Assembly (NCBI RefSeq): GCF_900141845.1
Contig: NZ_FQZB01000011.1
Span: 204,249-268,248, forward strand
Direction: 5' to 3'
Source of the DNA: Clostridium cavendishii DSM 21758
Lineage (GTDB): Bacteria; Bacillota; Clostridia; Clostridiales; Clostridiaceae
Length of the DNA stretch: 64,000 bases
Below the pieces are notes generated by a model. The model did not search any database. It was given only the letters and a program-made list of their open reading frames with translations, and had not been told where the DNA came from. Made by a program: the position numbers and the translations under genes. Shown piece by piece: positions 48,554 to 56,836 of the stretch. Within the stretch, counting starts at the first letter, position 1. Each line of letters opens with the position of its first letter.

Positions 48554-48576
48554 AACTGATTATATTATAATCAGTT
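48554..48576. promoter_or_regulatory. 23-nt palindrome upstream of luxS
   Basis: AACTGATTATA-T-TATAATCAGTT is a perfect inverted repeat in the 198-nt gap between mccA and luxS. It could be an operator or a hairpin. Without a T-run it is unlikely to be a terminator. Confidence 0.5.
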
Positions 48577-48634
48577 GTAAAAACTGGTAATTAACTATAC
48601 AATTAATTATATAGATGAAAGGTGGATAATTATT

Positions 48635-49090
48635 ATGGTAAAAGTAGAAAGTTTTCAATTGGATCATACAAAAGTTAAAGCTCCTTATGTAAGAAAAGTA
48701 GAAACTAAATATGGAGAAAAAGGAGATGCTATTTCAAAATTTGATTTAAGATTTACTCAACCTAATAAAGAAGTCTTATCTGAAACAGGAATGCATTCCT
48801 TAGAACATTTATTAGCAGGACTTATGAGGGAAATCTTACCTGATATGATAGATATATCACCAATGGGATGTAAAACTGGATTTTATATGATAACTTGGGG
48901 TGATGTATCTGTTCAAAAGGTAATAGAAGCACTTACTTACTCCTTGAACAAGGTATTGGAAGCAACTGAAGTTCCTGCCGCTAATGAGTTACAATGTGGA
49001 ACTGCTAGTCTCCATTCTTTAGATTTAGCTAAAGAACACGCAAGAAAAGTTCTAGAACAAGGCATAAGTGATAAATTTTATAGAGATTAA
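48635..49090 (+). CDS. luxS: S-ribosylhomocysteine lyase (AI-2 synthesis)
   Basis: LuxS cleaves S-ribosylhomocysteine to homocysteine and the AI-2 precursor DPD. At 151 residues it has normal length, with the metal-binding GMHSLEHLLAGLMRE and the catalytic Cys in PMGCKTGFYM, plus ELQCGTASLHSLDLAK. Its homocysteine product feeds MccA and MccB encoded just upstream. AAAGGTGG precedes the ATG. Confidence 0.97.
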   Translation: MVKVESFQLDHTKVKAPYVRKVETKYGEKGDAISKFDLRFTQPNKEVLSETGMHSLEHLLAGLMREILPDMIDISPMGCKTGFYMITWGDVSVQKVIEALTYSLNKVLEATEVPAANELQCGTASLHSLDLAKEHARKVLEQGISDKFYRD

Positions 49091-49097
49091 ATATACA

Positions 49098-49125
49098 AAG
49101 CCCTAGCAAAATTTTGCTAGGGCTT
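49098..49125. terminator. Terminator after luxS
   Basis: AAGCCCTAGCAAAA pairs exactly with TTTTGCTAGGGCTT: a 14-bp stem without loop bases at the centre. It serves luxS and perhaps the convergent gene at 49134. Confidence 0.9.
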
Positions 49126-49133
49126 ATCTATTA

Positions 49134-49628
49134 TTATCTTTTTACAACCTTTGGATTATATAAAAAACAAATATCTAAAAATTCTTTATTAGGTACAAAC
49201 TCTATTTGTTTCTTATTTGACCCCTCATTAAGTATTGCAACATATACCTTGTCCTTGTTACCCTTAGGAATACAATTAATTATATCCTTAGGTTTATTAG
49301 AGAAACCTTTATAATCCTCACTATCTTTAGCTGCAATCAAAGATGTATCCTTAACTTCAAAAGATAGCTTGCTTTTTCTTGAATTAACTTGGTATATACA
49401 ATCTATATCTACTTCTCCATTAGTTATTATATATTCATATTCACAATATAGAAATCTTTTAAAGTAAAACAATGCACCCGCTAAAATAGCCAAAATTACT
49501 GCAACACTAATACCCACAAATATTAATGAAATTAAAGATAATACAAATAAAACTATACTAATCCCATAAGCTATATTATATATAACTATATCTTCTATCC
49601 TGACTAATTGCTCCTTAAAATTATCCAT
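49134..49628 (-). CDS. Two-helix membrane protein, DUF6106-like
   Basis: A 164-residue protein with hydrophobic helices at about 18-35 and 38-57, then a soluble beta-rich part (YEYIITNGEVDIDCIYQ, SKLSFEVKDTSLI). It resembles the clostridial DUF6106 family from memory; function unknown. GGAGGG lies 5 nt before the ATG at 49626-49628, so I prefer it to the ATG at 49640. Confidence 0.7.
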   Translation of the reverse strand: MDNFKEQLVRIEDIVIYNIAYGISIVLFVLSLISLIFVGISVAVILAILAGALFYFKRFLYCEYEYIITNGEVDIDCIYQVNSRKSKLSFEVKDTSLIAAKDSEDYKGFSNKPKDIINCIPKGNKDKVYVAILNEGSNKKQIEFVPNKEFLDICFLYNPKVVKR

Positions 49629-49973
49629 AGTTCCCTCCATAAAATTTTTTACTCAACATTTGTCCTTTACCATCATAAAAAAATTTTCTCATCCCAAAAA
49701 GTACTTTAACAACTTGTCCTTATGTAAGGATATTATATCATAAATATTTGCTTTTTATAATATTTTGTGCCTTAATATTATAAAATTATAGAATCTCACT
49801 AATCTCTCCTATTCTTATTAAACTATTATCATATTTATTTGGATTTTTCTACAAAATCTATTGCAATTAAAACTTACATTGTTTGCTTAGTTTATTAATA
49901 CTTCTTTTATTATTACAGATAGTAGTCTATAATTAAAATACTATATTGAATACTAACTAAAAGAGGTGCTTTT
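49629..49973. other. Divergent intergenic region
   Basis: 345 nt, AT-rich, between divergent genes. A small hairpin GTCCTTA-TG-TAAGGATA is at about 49714-49730. An AGAGGTG site precedes the CYTH gene. Nothing else was recognised. Confidence 0.5.
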
Positions 49974-50537
49974 ATGCAGGAATTGGAAACTAGAATATTA
50001 GATATTAATGTTGATAATATAAGAAATATACTTAAGAACCTTGAATGTGAAAATGTTAAATCAGAAAATCAAATAAATAAGCTTTTTGATTTTCCTGATA
50101 GACGTATGCTAGATAAGAAAGGCTATGCAAGGATTAGAACTGTTAATGATAGATTGAATAATAAAACTGTTTATTATATGACAACAAAAAAAATGCTTAG
50201 CCAAGAAAAATTTAAGGTTATGGAGGAAAATGAAACTGCAGTTGAGAACGGTGAAGTAGCTGAAAAGATATTTTATAGTTTAGGTCTTGTATTAGTAGAA
50301 ACTATAAAAAAATATAGAGAAAGTTACAAATATAAAAACTCTCTTATTGAAATAGATATAAATGATCCTTTATTTTGCCCATTTCCTTATTTAGAAATAG
50401 AAACTACTTCTGAAGAAGAGCTTAATGAAATAGTATCTTTACTTGGTTATACAATTAATGACACAAGCTCTAAAACTATTTATGAAATTCTGAAAGAAAG
50501 AGGCCTATCTCCTTCAAGTGATAAAAAGGGCGTTTAA
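49974..50537 (+). CDS. CYTH domain protein (triphosphatase/class IV cyclase fold)
   Basis: A CYTH-fold protein of 187 residues. The N-terminal ETRILDIN block stands in the place of the usual ExExK motif, with LDKKGYARIRT, a basic strand YYMTTKK, a late IEIDIN and YLEIETTSEEELNE supplying acidic metal ligands. Members hydrolyse inorganic triphosphate or thiamine triphosphate, or cyclise ATP; the variant first motif makes the activity uncertain. The gene stands alone. Confidence 0.82.
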   Translation: MQELETRILDINVDNIRNILKNLECENVKSENQINKLFDFPDRRMLDKKGYARIRTVNDRLNNKTVYYMTTKKMLSQEKFKVMEENETAVENGEVAEKIFYSLGLVLVETIKKYRESYKYKNSLIEIDINDPLFCPFPYLEIETTSEEELNEIVSLLGYTINDTSSKTIYEILKERGLSPSSDKKGV

Positions 50538-50560
50538 TGTATTCGCACTAGGTACTGGTT

Positions 50561-50617
50561 GCAGATATTAACTTTCTTGTTCTACCTTACTCCAAGTAAC
50601 AGAAAATTAATATCTGC
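50561..50617. repeat. Hairpin repeat, copy 2: 17-bp arms with conserved loop
   Basis: GCAGATATTAACTTTCT (50561-50577) pairs with 50601-50617 with one mismatch. The loop region carries TTCTTGTTC, CTCCAAGT, AC and AAAATTAAT as in copy 1 (47391-47460), but the arms differ and remain self-complementary. It lies 23 nt after the CYTH gene. The following 220 nt to 50839 are AT-rich without genes. Confidence 0.8.
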
Positions 50618-50839
50618 TCCATACATCATAAAATTACATATTGAAACTTCTCTAAAATGACTTAATTTATAAACAAAAATGTTTTTCAACTTAAAATTTT
50701 ATTCTTTTTTATTTATTTTCTCAAATTTAAAGTTACTTTACAAAACTTTAACTATTTTAAATTACTATTATCTATTTGTAATATTTAATTATAAATAGAA
50801 AACATCTTTATCCTTCGTATATAAGAATTCATCTTAATT

Positions 50840-51511
50840 TCAACATTGCTTTACTTTAAGCATATACGGTCTAAAATTAATTTTACTTAATGACTTATGC
50901 TTTAAGCTTTGCCGTTTCCAGTACATATTATTTGAATTTATCCATAGTCTTTTAGGAAGATATGGAGTAGCAAAGTTAACTCCATAAGTTTGCTTCTCAT
51001 TTACTAAGTCTGCACAAAACATAAGTAATTCCTTTATAACTGGATCATAAGTTGCTCCTAACCTTTCAAAGTGTTTTCCTTCCACTGATTTTGCTAGTCC
51101 TATATAAACACCTCTTTGCCATTTAAAGCCCATATAATCTGAAAAAACTTTAGCACTTGAGATGTTGTATTTTGCATTTAATTCTTCTTGTAAATTTGAA
51201 TTAATCACAATGGAAAAATACGGTGTCCTTTTTGAATCTCTTTTATGCTTTGCAAATATTTCGAAAATTTTTATAAGCTTGGAGGAGAATCCACCCATGT
51301 ATAATTGGGTATATACTATTACATTTTCATAATCATATAAATCATTTATTGTTGAAGTTAATTTTACTTTATTCGAAAACAATTCATCTATTGTTATATT
51401 TATAAATCTGAATTCTTTACTTAATACCTTTTCTTCAACAAATTTACTTATTTGATATGAAACACTTTGATCTGCATTATCACAGCCTATTATATTTAAT
51501 ACGCTTTTCAT
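50840..51511 (-). CDS. Flavodoxin-like NAD(P)H-dependent oxidoreductase
   Basis: A 223-residue flavodoxin-fold protein. The N-terminal strand VLNIIGCDNADQSVSYQIS, the central NVIVYTQLYMGGFSSKLIKI and the PYFSIVINSN strand fit the NADPH-dependent FMN reductase/quinone reductase group; the electron acceptor is unknown. It is immediately downstream of a second flavodoxin-like gene (stop and start adjoin), probably as a functional pair. Confidence 0.78.
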   Translation of the reverse strand: MKSVLNIIGCDNADQSVSYQISKFVEEKVLSKEFRFINITIDELFSNKVKLTSTINDLYDYENVIVYTQLYMGGFSSKLIKIFEIFAKHKRDSKRTPYFSIVINSNLQEELNAKYNISSAKVFSDYMGFKWQRGVYIGLAKSVEGKHFERLGATYDPVIKELLMFCADLVNEKQTYGVNFATPYLPKRLWINSNNMYWKRQSLKHKSLSKINFRPYMLKVKQC

Positions 51512-52069
51512 CTAAATTTCCTCCTTCAGAAACTTAAAAAGTTCATTTTCCAAATAAATACTATTAGGAGATATAAATTTAACCTTTGTTTCTTTACTAT
51601 TAAAATTCACTGCATTTTTCTTAGAAACTATATTTTTAAATAGCTCTTTTTCTGGCTCATCTTCATCACTTACAGCTATCACTACCATCTCTGGATAATT
51701 TTCATATCTCTTTTTATATTGAGTTTCCTTATTTATAAGCTTAAATAATGGAGTAACATTTGGCATAAGCCTATCTATTACTTTTTTAGTTATACTAGAA
51801 TAACTTCCAAAACTTATTTCTGTAATTAATATAACCTTTTTTGCTTCTATCACTTCTTTTGCTATAATATTTCCTTCATCCTGAAGAACACATTCTCCTG
51901 GTGTCTTAATCCAACATCCAAAACACCCCACACAATTTCCTATATTACTTTCTTCAACATTAACTAATTTACCAGAGCCACTTAACTCAAGCTCCTCTGT
52001 TACTACATCTTTTATTCTCTTATAATAATCTACATCTTTATTAATTGAATTTAATACAAGTACTGCCAT
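51512..52069 (-). CDS. Flavodoxin-like/iron-sulfur flavoprotein
   Basis: An NADPH-dependent FMN reductase-like fold. The segment NCVGCFGCWIKTPGEC has the spacing CxxCxxC-x7-C, as in iron-sulfur flavoproteins that carry a 4Fe-4S cluster beside FMN; ISFGSYSSITKKVIDR is the FMN-site helix. I start at the ATG at 52067-52069 behind GAGGTGAT. It is paired with the downstream gene. Confidence 0.8.
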   Translation of the reverse strand: MAVLVLNSINKDVDYYKRIKDVVTEELELSGSGKLVNVEESNIGNCVGCFGCWIKTPGECVLQDEGNIIAKEVIEAKKVILITEISFGSYSSITKKVIDRLMPNVTPLFKLINKETQYKKRYENYPEMVVIAVSDEDEPEKELFKNIVSKKNAVNFNSKETKVKFISPNSIYLENELFKFLKEEI

Positions 52070-52271
52070 AATATCACCTCGACTAAACATAATATATTAA
52101 TTGTAAAAATTTACCATAAACATATTATAATTGTATTTTATTGGAAAATCCATATTTTTTAATTTTTTTCGTTCGAGCTATATTTATTTAAATATATATT
52201 TTTCTTTATTTTTTATGTATTTTTATCTAAATCTGACTTATTAATTTATTTTAATAAATAATGATTATTAC

Positions 52272-52300
52272 TTAACTTTTATTGTTTCTTATGCTATAAT
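52272..52300 (+). promoter_or_regulatory. Promoter of the ribD-like/ribA pair
   Basis: TTAACT at 52272-52277, 17-nt spacer ending in TGC, and TATAAT at 52295-52300, an extended -10 type. Transcription would start near 52307, after the ATG at 52299, which rules that ATG out as the start codon. No FMN riboswitch elements were found between it and the gene. Confidence 0.75.
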
Positions 52301-52337
52301 GACATTAAATAAAGAAATTTTTCAGGAGGATTTAGAG

Positions 52338-53396
52338 TTGGATAAAAATTATATGCTAAAAGCTATTGAAATATCAAAACTAGGAAGCGGCTTTGTAAAT
52401 CCTAAGCCACTGGTTGGAGCTATTATTGTTAAAGATAGTAAAGTTATAGGCCAAGGCTATCTTAAAAATTTCGATTCTTTAAGTGCTATAAATATGGCGA
52501 TTAATTCAGCTACTGAAAGTTTGGATAACTCTACCCTTTATATAAATATTGAATCTGATTTTAAAGAACTACTTGAAACAAATATAAAAAATGTTGTAGT
52601 AGGAACTTTAGATCCAATAAAAAATGGACAAGAAATTGAAACTTTAAAAACTAATGGTATCTCAGTAACTTTAGGAATCTTGAAAGAAGAATGTGAAGAA
52701 TTAAATGAAATATATATACATTATTCAAAAACAAATACCCCATTTGTTTTTACTAAATGGGCAATGACTCTAGATGGGAAATTAGCTACTAAAACTTATG
52801 ATTCGAAATGGATTAGTAGTGATGATAGTCTTAAATTTGTTCATCACTTAAGACAACAAGTTTCAGCTATTATGGTTGGTGAAAATACTGTTAAACAGGA
52901 TAATCCTATGCTAACCACAAGATTAGAAGGAATTAAAATTTCTAATCCACTTAGAGTTATTTTATCAAAGTATGGAGATCTACCATTAGACTCCAACATC
53001 TTTAAAATAGATAAGGATAAAAAAACATTAATTTTATGTTCTTCTAAAATTCAAAAGTCTAAAGAAAAAGAAATATTAAAAACCGGAGCTAAAATATTAA
53101 AATTTGAAGAGAAAAATGGTCATTTAGATTTTAAAGATATTATAACAGCCTTAGGAAATAACAATATAGACTCCCTTTATATAGAAGGAGGTAGCGCTGT
53201 GTTAGCTTCAGCATTTGAAAGTAAAATAGTAAATAAAGTTTATGCTGCTGTTGCACCTAAAATAATAGGTGGTAAAAACGCCATAACGCCAGTATCTGGT
53301 AATGGAATTGAGAAAATGAGAGATGCTATAGTCTTAAATAAAGTATCTCATGAAATTATAGGTAATGATGTAATAATTAAAGGTTATATAAGCTAA
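52338..53396 (+). CDS. ribD: RibD-like protein: intact reductase, degenerate deaminase
   Basis: RibD normally deaminates and then reduces the riboflavin pyrimidine intermediate. The reductase half (from about residue 132) looks intact: PFVFTKWAMTLDGKLAT, VSAIMVGENTVKQDNPMLTT, LYIEGGSAVLASAF. The N-terminal deaminase half keeps NPKPLVGAIIV but has lost the zinc site: the HAE motif is replaced by LSA, and the EPCxHxGxTPPC segment is absent after TLYINIES. So deamination is not expected from it. I start at the TTG at 52338, 7 nt after AGGAGGA; the ATG at 52299 lies in the promoter. It is followed 20 nt later by ribA, with no ribE, ribB or ribH. Confidence 0.86.
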   Translation: MDKNYMLKAIEISKLGSGFVNPKPLVGAIIVKDSKVIGQGYLKNFDSLSAINMAINSATESLDNSTLYINIESDFKELLETNIKNVVVGTLDPIKNGQEIETLKTNGISVTLGILKEECEELNEIYIHYSKTNTPFVFTKWAMTLDGKLATKTYDSKWISSDDSLKFVHHLRQQVSAIMVGENTVKQDNPMLTTRLEGIKISNPLRVILSKYGDLPLDSNIFKIDKDKKTLILCSSKIQKSKEKEILKTGAKILKFEEKNGHLDFKDIITALGNNNIDSLYIEGGSAVLASAFESKIVNKVYAAVAPKIIGGKNAITPVSGNGIEKMRDAIVLNKVSHEIIGNDVIIKGYIS

Positions 53397-53416
53397 TTTT
53401 AAGGAGGATATTTATT

Positions 53417-54055
53417 ATGTATATAAACACTAGCGATTTATTAGATAAAAATGAAAAAGTTGAAAACAGAAAAGTTATGGTAAAAGTTGAAGAGGCAAAC
53501 ATGCCTACAGCCTACGGTGATTTTAAAATAGTTGGCTTTGTTAATAAGGTAAATGGTGAACATCATGTTGCTTTAGTTAAAGGAGAACTTTCAGAAGATG
53601 ACGAAGTTCTAGTTAGAGTTCACTCTGAATGTTTAACTGGTGATGCCTTCCACTCTCAAAGATGTGATTGTGGAGAACAACTAGCTTCTGCTATGGCAGC
53701 TATTGAAAAAGAAGGTAAGGGTGTACTTTTATACCTAAGACAAGAAGGACGTGGTATAGGTCTTATAAATAAAATAAGAGCTTATAAACTTCAACAAGAA
53801 GGTATGGATACTGAAGAAGCTAACTTGGCTTTAGGCTTCCCTGCTGATATGAGAGATTACAGCATAGGTTCTGAAATGTTAAGAAGTCTTAATGTAAAAA
53901 AAGTAAGACTTATGACAAATAATCCAAAAAAACTTTTGGGTCTTCAAACTCATGGTATTGAAATAGTTGAAAGAGTTCCCTTAATAATGGAAACTAATCT
54001 CCATAATGAAAAATATTTCAAGACAAAGAAAGAAAAAATGGGTCATTTATATTAA
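53417..54055 (+). CDS. ribA: GTP cyclohydrolase II
   Basis: Opens GTP to the diaminopyrimidine that starts riboflavin and some other pathways. The zinc Cys residues are in CLTGDAFHSQRCDCGEQL, and LYLRQEGRGIGL has the catalytic Arg. At 212 residues it is a stand-alone RibA, not the RibBA fusion usual in Firmicutes, so dihydroxybutanone phosphate synthase must come from elsewhere, if it is made at all. AAGGAGG lies 11 nt upstream. Confidence 0.94.
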   Translation: MYINTSDLLDKNEKVENRKVMVKVEEANMPTAYGDFKIVGFVNKVNGEHHVALVKGELSEDDEVLVRVHSECLTGDAFHSQRCDCGEQLASAMAAIEKEGKGVLLYLRQEGRGIGLINKIRAYKLQQEGMDTEEANLALGFPADMRDYSIGSEMLRSLNVKKVRLMTNNPKKLLGLQTHGIEIVERVPLIMETNLHNEKYFKTKKEKMGHLY

Positions 54056-54059
54056 AAAT

Positions 54060-54088
54060 AGCTGTAAGAGGAAAATCCTCTTACAGCT
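54060..54088. terminator. Terminator between convergent ribA and tyrA
   Basis: AGCTGTAAGAGGA (54060-54072) pairs exactly with 54076-54088, and a T-rich tract follows on the plus strand. It overlaps the end of tyrA and probably works both ways. Confidence 0.92.
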
Positions 54089-54929
54089 ATAATTTTTCTC
54101 TTCTACTTGTTGATTTTTTAAAAATCTCTTCTAAAGAAGCTTTATCATCCCTTATTAAAGCTTCTTTTATAGTTTTCATTTCATGTTCAAAAGCATATAT
54201 ATTTTTTAGAAGATTCTCTTTATTTCCTAGGAATAACTCACTCCAAAGTTCTGCATTTATATTAGCTATTCTAGTTAAATCTCTATAGCTATCTCCTATA
54301 CATTTACCTGTATCCTCATTTAAAGCCTCGCTATTTATTAATGAAACTGCTAAAACATGTGGAAGCTGACTTGTATAAGCTATTATATTATCATGCTCTT
54401 TAAGTCCCAAATACTTTACATTACTAAAACCCATTTCATAAGCTAAATTCTCTATAAGCTTTAAATTAGAAATAGCGTTATTATCTATTGGTGTTATTAT
54501 AAAGTTTGCTCCCTTAAAAACTTCTGCTGATGCATAATCTAATCCTTTTTTTTCTCTTCCAGCCATAGGATGAGCAAATATAAAATCTACTCCATCTGGA
54601 AGAATCTTAATTATCTCTTGAGCAAATAAACCTTTTACCCCTGTTGCATCAGTTATCACAGTACCTTTTGCAAAATAAGCTTTATTATTTTCTATAAAAC
54701 TTTTAACTAAGCTAGGATAAATAGATATTATTATAATATCAGAATTTTTAATTACCTCTTCAACATTATCTTCCAAACTGTAGCCCTTTTCTATAATCCC
54801 TAACTTCTCAGCTTTTCTTAATGTATCTTCATCCTTATCAATAGCAAATAATCTATATTTTTTCAAAGGCTTTAAAGCTAATGCATAGCTTCCGCCTATT
54901 ACCCCAAGACCAACTATTGTAATATTCAT
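54087..54929 (-). CDS. tyrA: Prephenate dehydrogenase
   Basis: Oxidises prephenate to 4-hydroxyphenylpyruvate for tyrosine. The NAD site is ITIVGLGVIGGSYALALK; FAHPMAGREKKG carries the substrate-site His, and a late helical domain has LPHVLAVSLIN. There is no ACT domain (280 residues). It is the last gene of the nine-gene aro operon. Confidence 0.94.
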   Translation of the reverse strand: MNITIVGLGVIGGSYALALKPLKKYRLFAIDKDEDTLRKAEKLGIIEKGYSLEDNVEEVIKNSDIIIISIYPSLVKSFIENNKAYFAKGTVITDATGVKGLFAQEIIKILPDGVDFIFAHPMAGREKKGLDYASAEVFKGANFIITPIDNNAISNLKLIENLAYEMGFSNVKYLGLKEHDNIIAYTSQLPHVLAVSLINSEALNEDTGKCIGDSYRDLTRIANINAELWSELFLGNKENLLKNIYAFEHEMKTIKEALIRDDKASLEEIFKKSTSRREKL

Positions 54930-54948
54930 TTTAAGCCCCCAATTATTT

Positions 54949-55383
54949 TTACTTTAAACTATTTTCTAAAGCATTCATTGCCATAACATATCCATACTCT
55001 CCAAAACCAGAAATCTGGCCTATACAAGCTGCTGCTGTTACTGATTTATGTCTCATTTCTTCCCTACTGTGTACATTACTTAGGTGTACCTCTACAGTTT
55101 TTATATCTACAGCTTTCAACGCATCATAAATAGCTATAGAATAATGAGTATATGCAGCTGGATTTATTATAATTCCATCATATCCATTAAAATATGTTTC
55201 ATGAATTTTATTAATTATTTCACCCTCTATATTACTTTGAAAGAAAGTAAGCTCATGACCTAACGCCTTTCCCTCTTTTTCTATATAATCTATAACATCA
55301 TCAAAACTTTTAGTTCCATATATATTCTTTTCTCTTATTCCTAATAAATTCAAATTAGGCCCATTTATTATCATAAATTTCAA
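54949..55383 (-). CDS. aroQ: 3-dehydroquinate dehydratase, type II
   Basis: Dehydrates 3-dehydroquinate in the shikimate pathway. IINGPNLNLLGIREKNIYG, INPAAYTHYSIAIYDAL and VHLSNVHSREEMRHKS hold the catalytic Tyr, Asn and His. I start at the TTG at 55381-55383, 8-9 nt after AAGGGG; the GTG at 55392 overlaps that site. Confidence 0.95.
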   Translation of the reverse strand: MKFMIINGPNLNLLGIREKNIYGTKSFDDVIDYIEKEGKALGHELTFFQSNIEGEIINKIHETYFNGYDGIIINPAAYTHYSIAIYDALKAVDIKTVEVHLSNVHSREEMRHKSVTAAACIGQISGFGEYGYVMAMNALENSLK

Positions 55384-55457
55384 AAAAATCACCCCTTATA
55401 TTAAATATATATTATAATATTAAATCATAAAAATTGAGAGTTAATAGTTATCTTTCT

Positions 55458-55997
55458 TTAATTATAACCACCTTTTTCTTCCAATTCTCCACTGTTTTTC
55501 AATTCCTGTTTTATTTTATATAACAATTCTTCTGTTATCTCTTCTAAAGTCCCATCATTAACTAGTTCAATATTAGAATATGTTCTATAAGAATCTATTC
55601 TTTCTCTATATAGCTCTATTAATTTTTCTTTTCCTTCTTGAAGTAATGGTCTAGAATCTGTATCTATATCAGACATTATTAGCTCCAGTGGTCTATTTAT
55701 AAAAACTATAAGAAATTTATTAAAAGCATCCATGTTATGTGTATTTTTTACTATACCTCCACCTGCTGATATTACTACACTACTTTTTGAAGAAGCATTT
55801 ATACAAGCATCACTTTCTTTTTTTCTAAAATACTCTTCACCCATAGCTTCAAAAATTTGAGGTATGCTTAATCCTTCTTTTTCTTCTATAACTTTATCAA
55901 TATCTATAAATTCATAAGAAAGCCTTTTTGCTAAACAAGCTCCTAAGGTACTCTTTCCTGAACCAGGCATTCCTATAAGTAAAACCCCATCATACAA
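55458..55997 (-). CDS. aroK: Shikimate kinase
   Basis: Phosphorylates shikimate. The P-loop is LLIGMPGSGKSTLG, followed by DIDKVIEEKEGLSIPQIF and the shikimate-binding GEEYFRKKE and SAGGGIV. It starts with TTG, 8 nt after AGGAGG. It is 179 residues, without fusion partner. Confidence 0.95.
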   Translation of the reverse strand: MYDGVLLIGMPGSGKSTLGACLAKRLSYEFIDIDKVIEEKEGLSIPQIFEAMGEEYFRKKESDACINASSKSSVVISAGGGIVKNTHNMDAFNKFLIVFINRPLELIMSDIDTDSRPLLQEGKEKLIELYRERIDSYRTYSNIELVNDGTLEEITEELLYKIKQELKNSGELEEKGGYN

Positions 55998-56011
55998 ATT
56001 AAATTCCTCCT

Positions 56012-56836
56012 TTAAAGGCTGACTTTAAGTTCATCATATATTTTATCTATAATAACTTCATCTATTTTGATGTTATTCCATATTTCTTCTGACTTTATAG
56101 CTTGAGCAACTAACATATATAGTCCATTAACAATTTTTAATCCTTCCTCTTCAGCTTCTTTTAAAAATAATGTTTTTTCTGGATTATAAATTATATCTAT
56201 AGCTGTTTTAAATTTGCTTAAAACCTCTATACTAACTGCTGAACTTTTTATATTAGGATACATTCCACATGGTGTTGTATTTATTATGATATCACCTTTA
56301 TCTAGATTCATTAAATCCTTATAATCTATAACAGGTATCTTACTTATAAATTTTGTTTCTTTAAATTTAATCTTAGCTTCTTCTTTATTCCTTGATACCA
56401 AAATAACTTTAGCTTCTTCATCTAACAAAGCTTGAAGAATAGCCTTAGATGCTCCCCCTGCTCCTAATACTACCGCTACAGAGTCCTTAACATCTATATT
56501 AAATTTTCTCAGCATAAGCTTAAAACCAAAGTAATCTGTATTATATCCACAAGCTTTTCCATCTAATATATTAATTGTATTTATTGCCCCTATATTTAGA
56601 GCTTCTTCAGATATATTATCCAAAGTTTCCATTATGACTTCTTTATATGGAATAGTTACATTTGCTCCTTTTATATTTAGAACTTTCAATTTATTTACTG
56701 TTTTTAATATATTCTTTTTTTCAACCTCAAAAAGATCATATTTAGCTTGCATTCCTAATAAATCAAAAAGTATATTATGAATATTTGGTGATAAAGAATG
56801 TGCTAGTTTTTCTCCAATTAGACCATAACTTAACAT
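56012..56836 (-). CDS. aroE: Shikimate dehydrogenase
   Basis: Reduces 3-dehydroshikimate with NADPH. It has SYGLIGEKLAHSLSPNIHN, the catalytic Lys in GANVTIPYKE, Asp in GYNTDYFGF, and the nucleotide loop VLGAGGASKAIL. It overlaps pheA by 7 nt. Confidence 0.96.
   Translation of the reverse strand: MLSYGLIGEKLAHSLSPNIHNILFDLLGMQAKYDLFEVEKKNILKTVNKLKVLNIKGANVTIPYKEVIMETLDNISEEALNIGAINTINILDGKACGYNTDYFGFKLMLRKFNIDVKDSVAVVLGAGGASKAILQALLDEEAKVILVSRNKEEAKIKFKETKFISKIPVIDYKDLMNLDKGDIIINTTPCGMYPNIKSSAVSIEVLSKFKTAIDIIYNPEKTLFLKEAEEEGLKIVNGLYMLVAQAIKSEEIWNNIKIDEVIIDKIYDELKVSL

Noticed and set aside
48437..48634. S-box (SAM) riboswitch or antisense RNA near mccA/luxS
   Set aside because: No S-box core sequence was seen on either strand.
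52070..52337. FMN riboswitch upstream of the ribD-like gene
   Set aside because: The conserved FMN-element blocks are absent and the transcript leader appears to be only about 30 nt.
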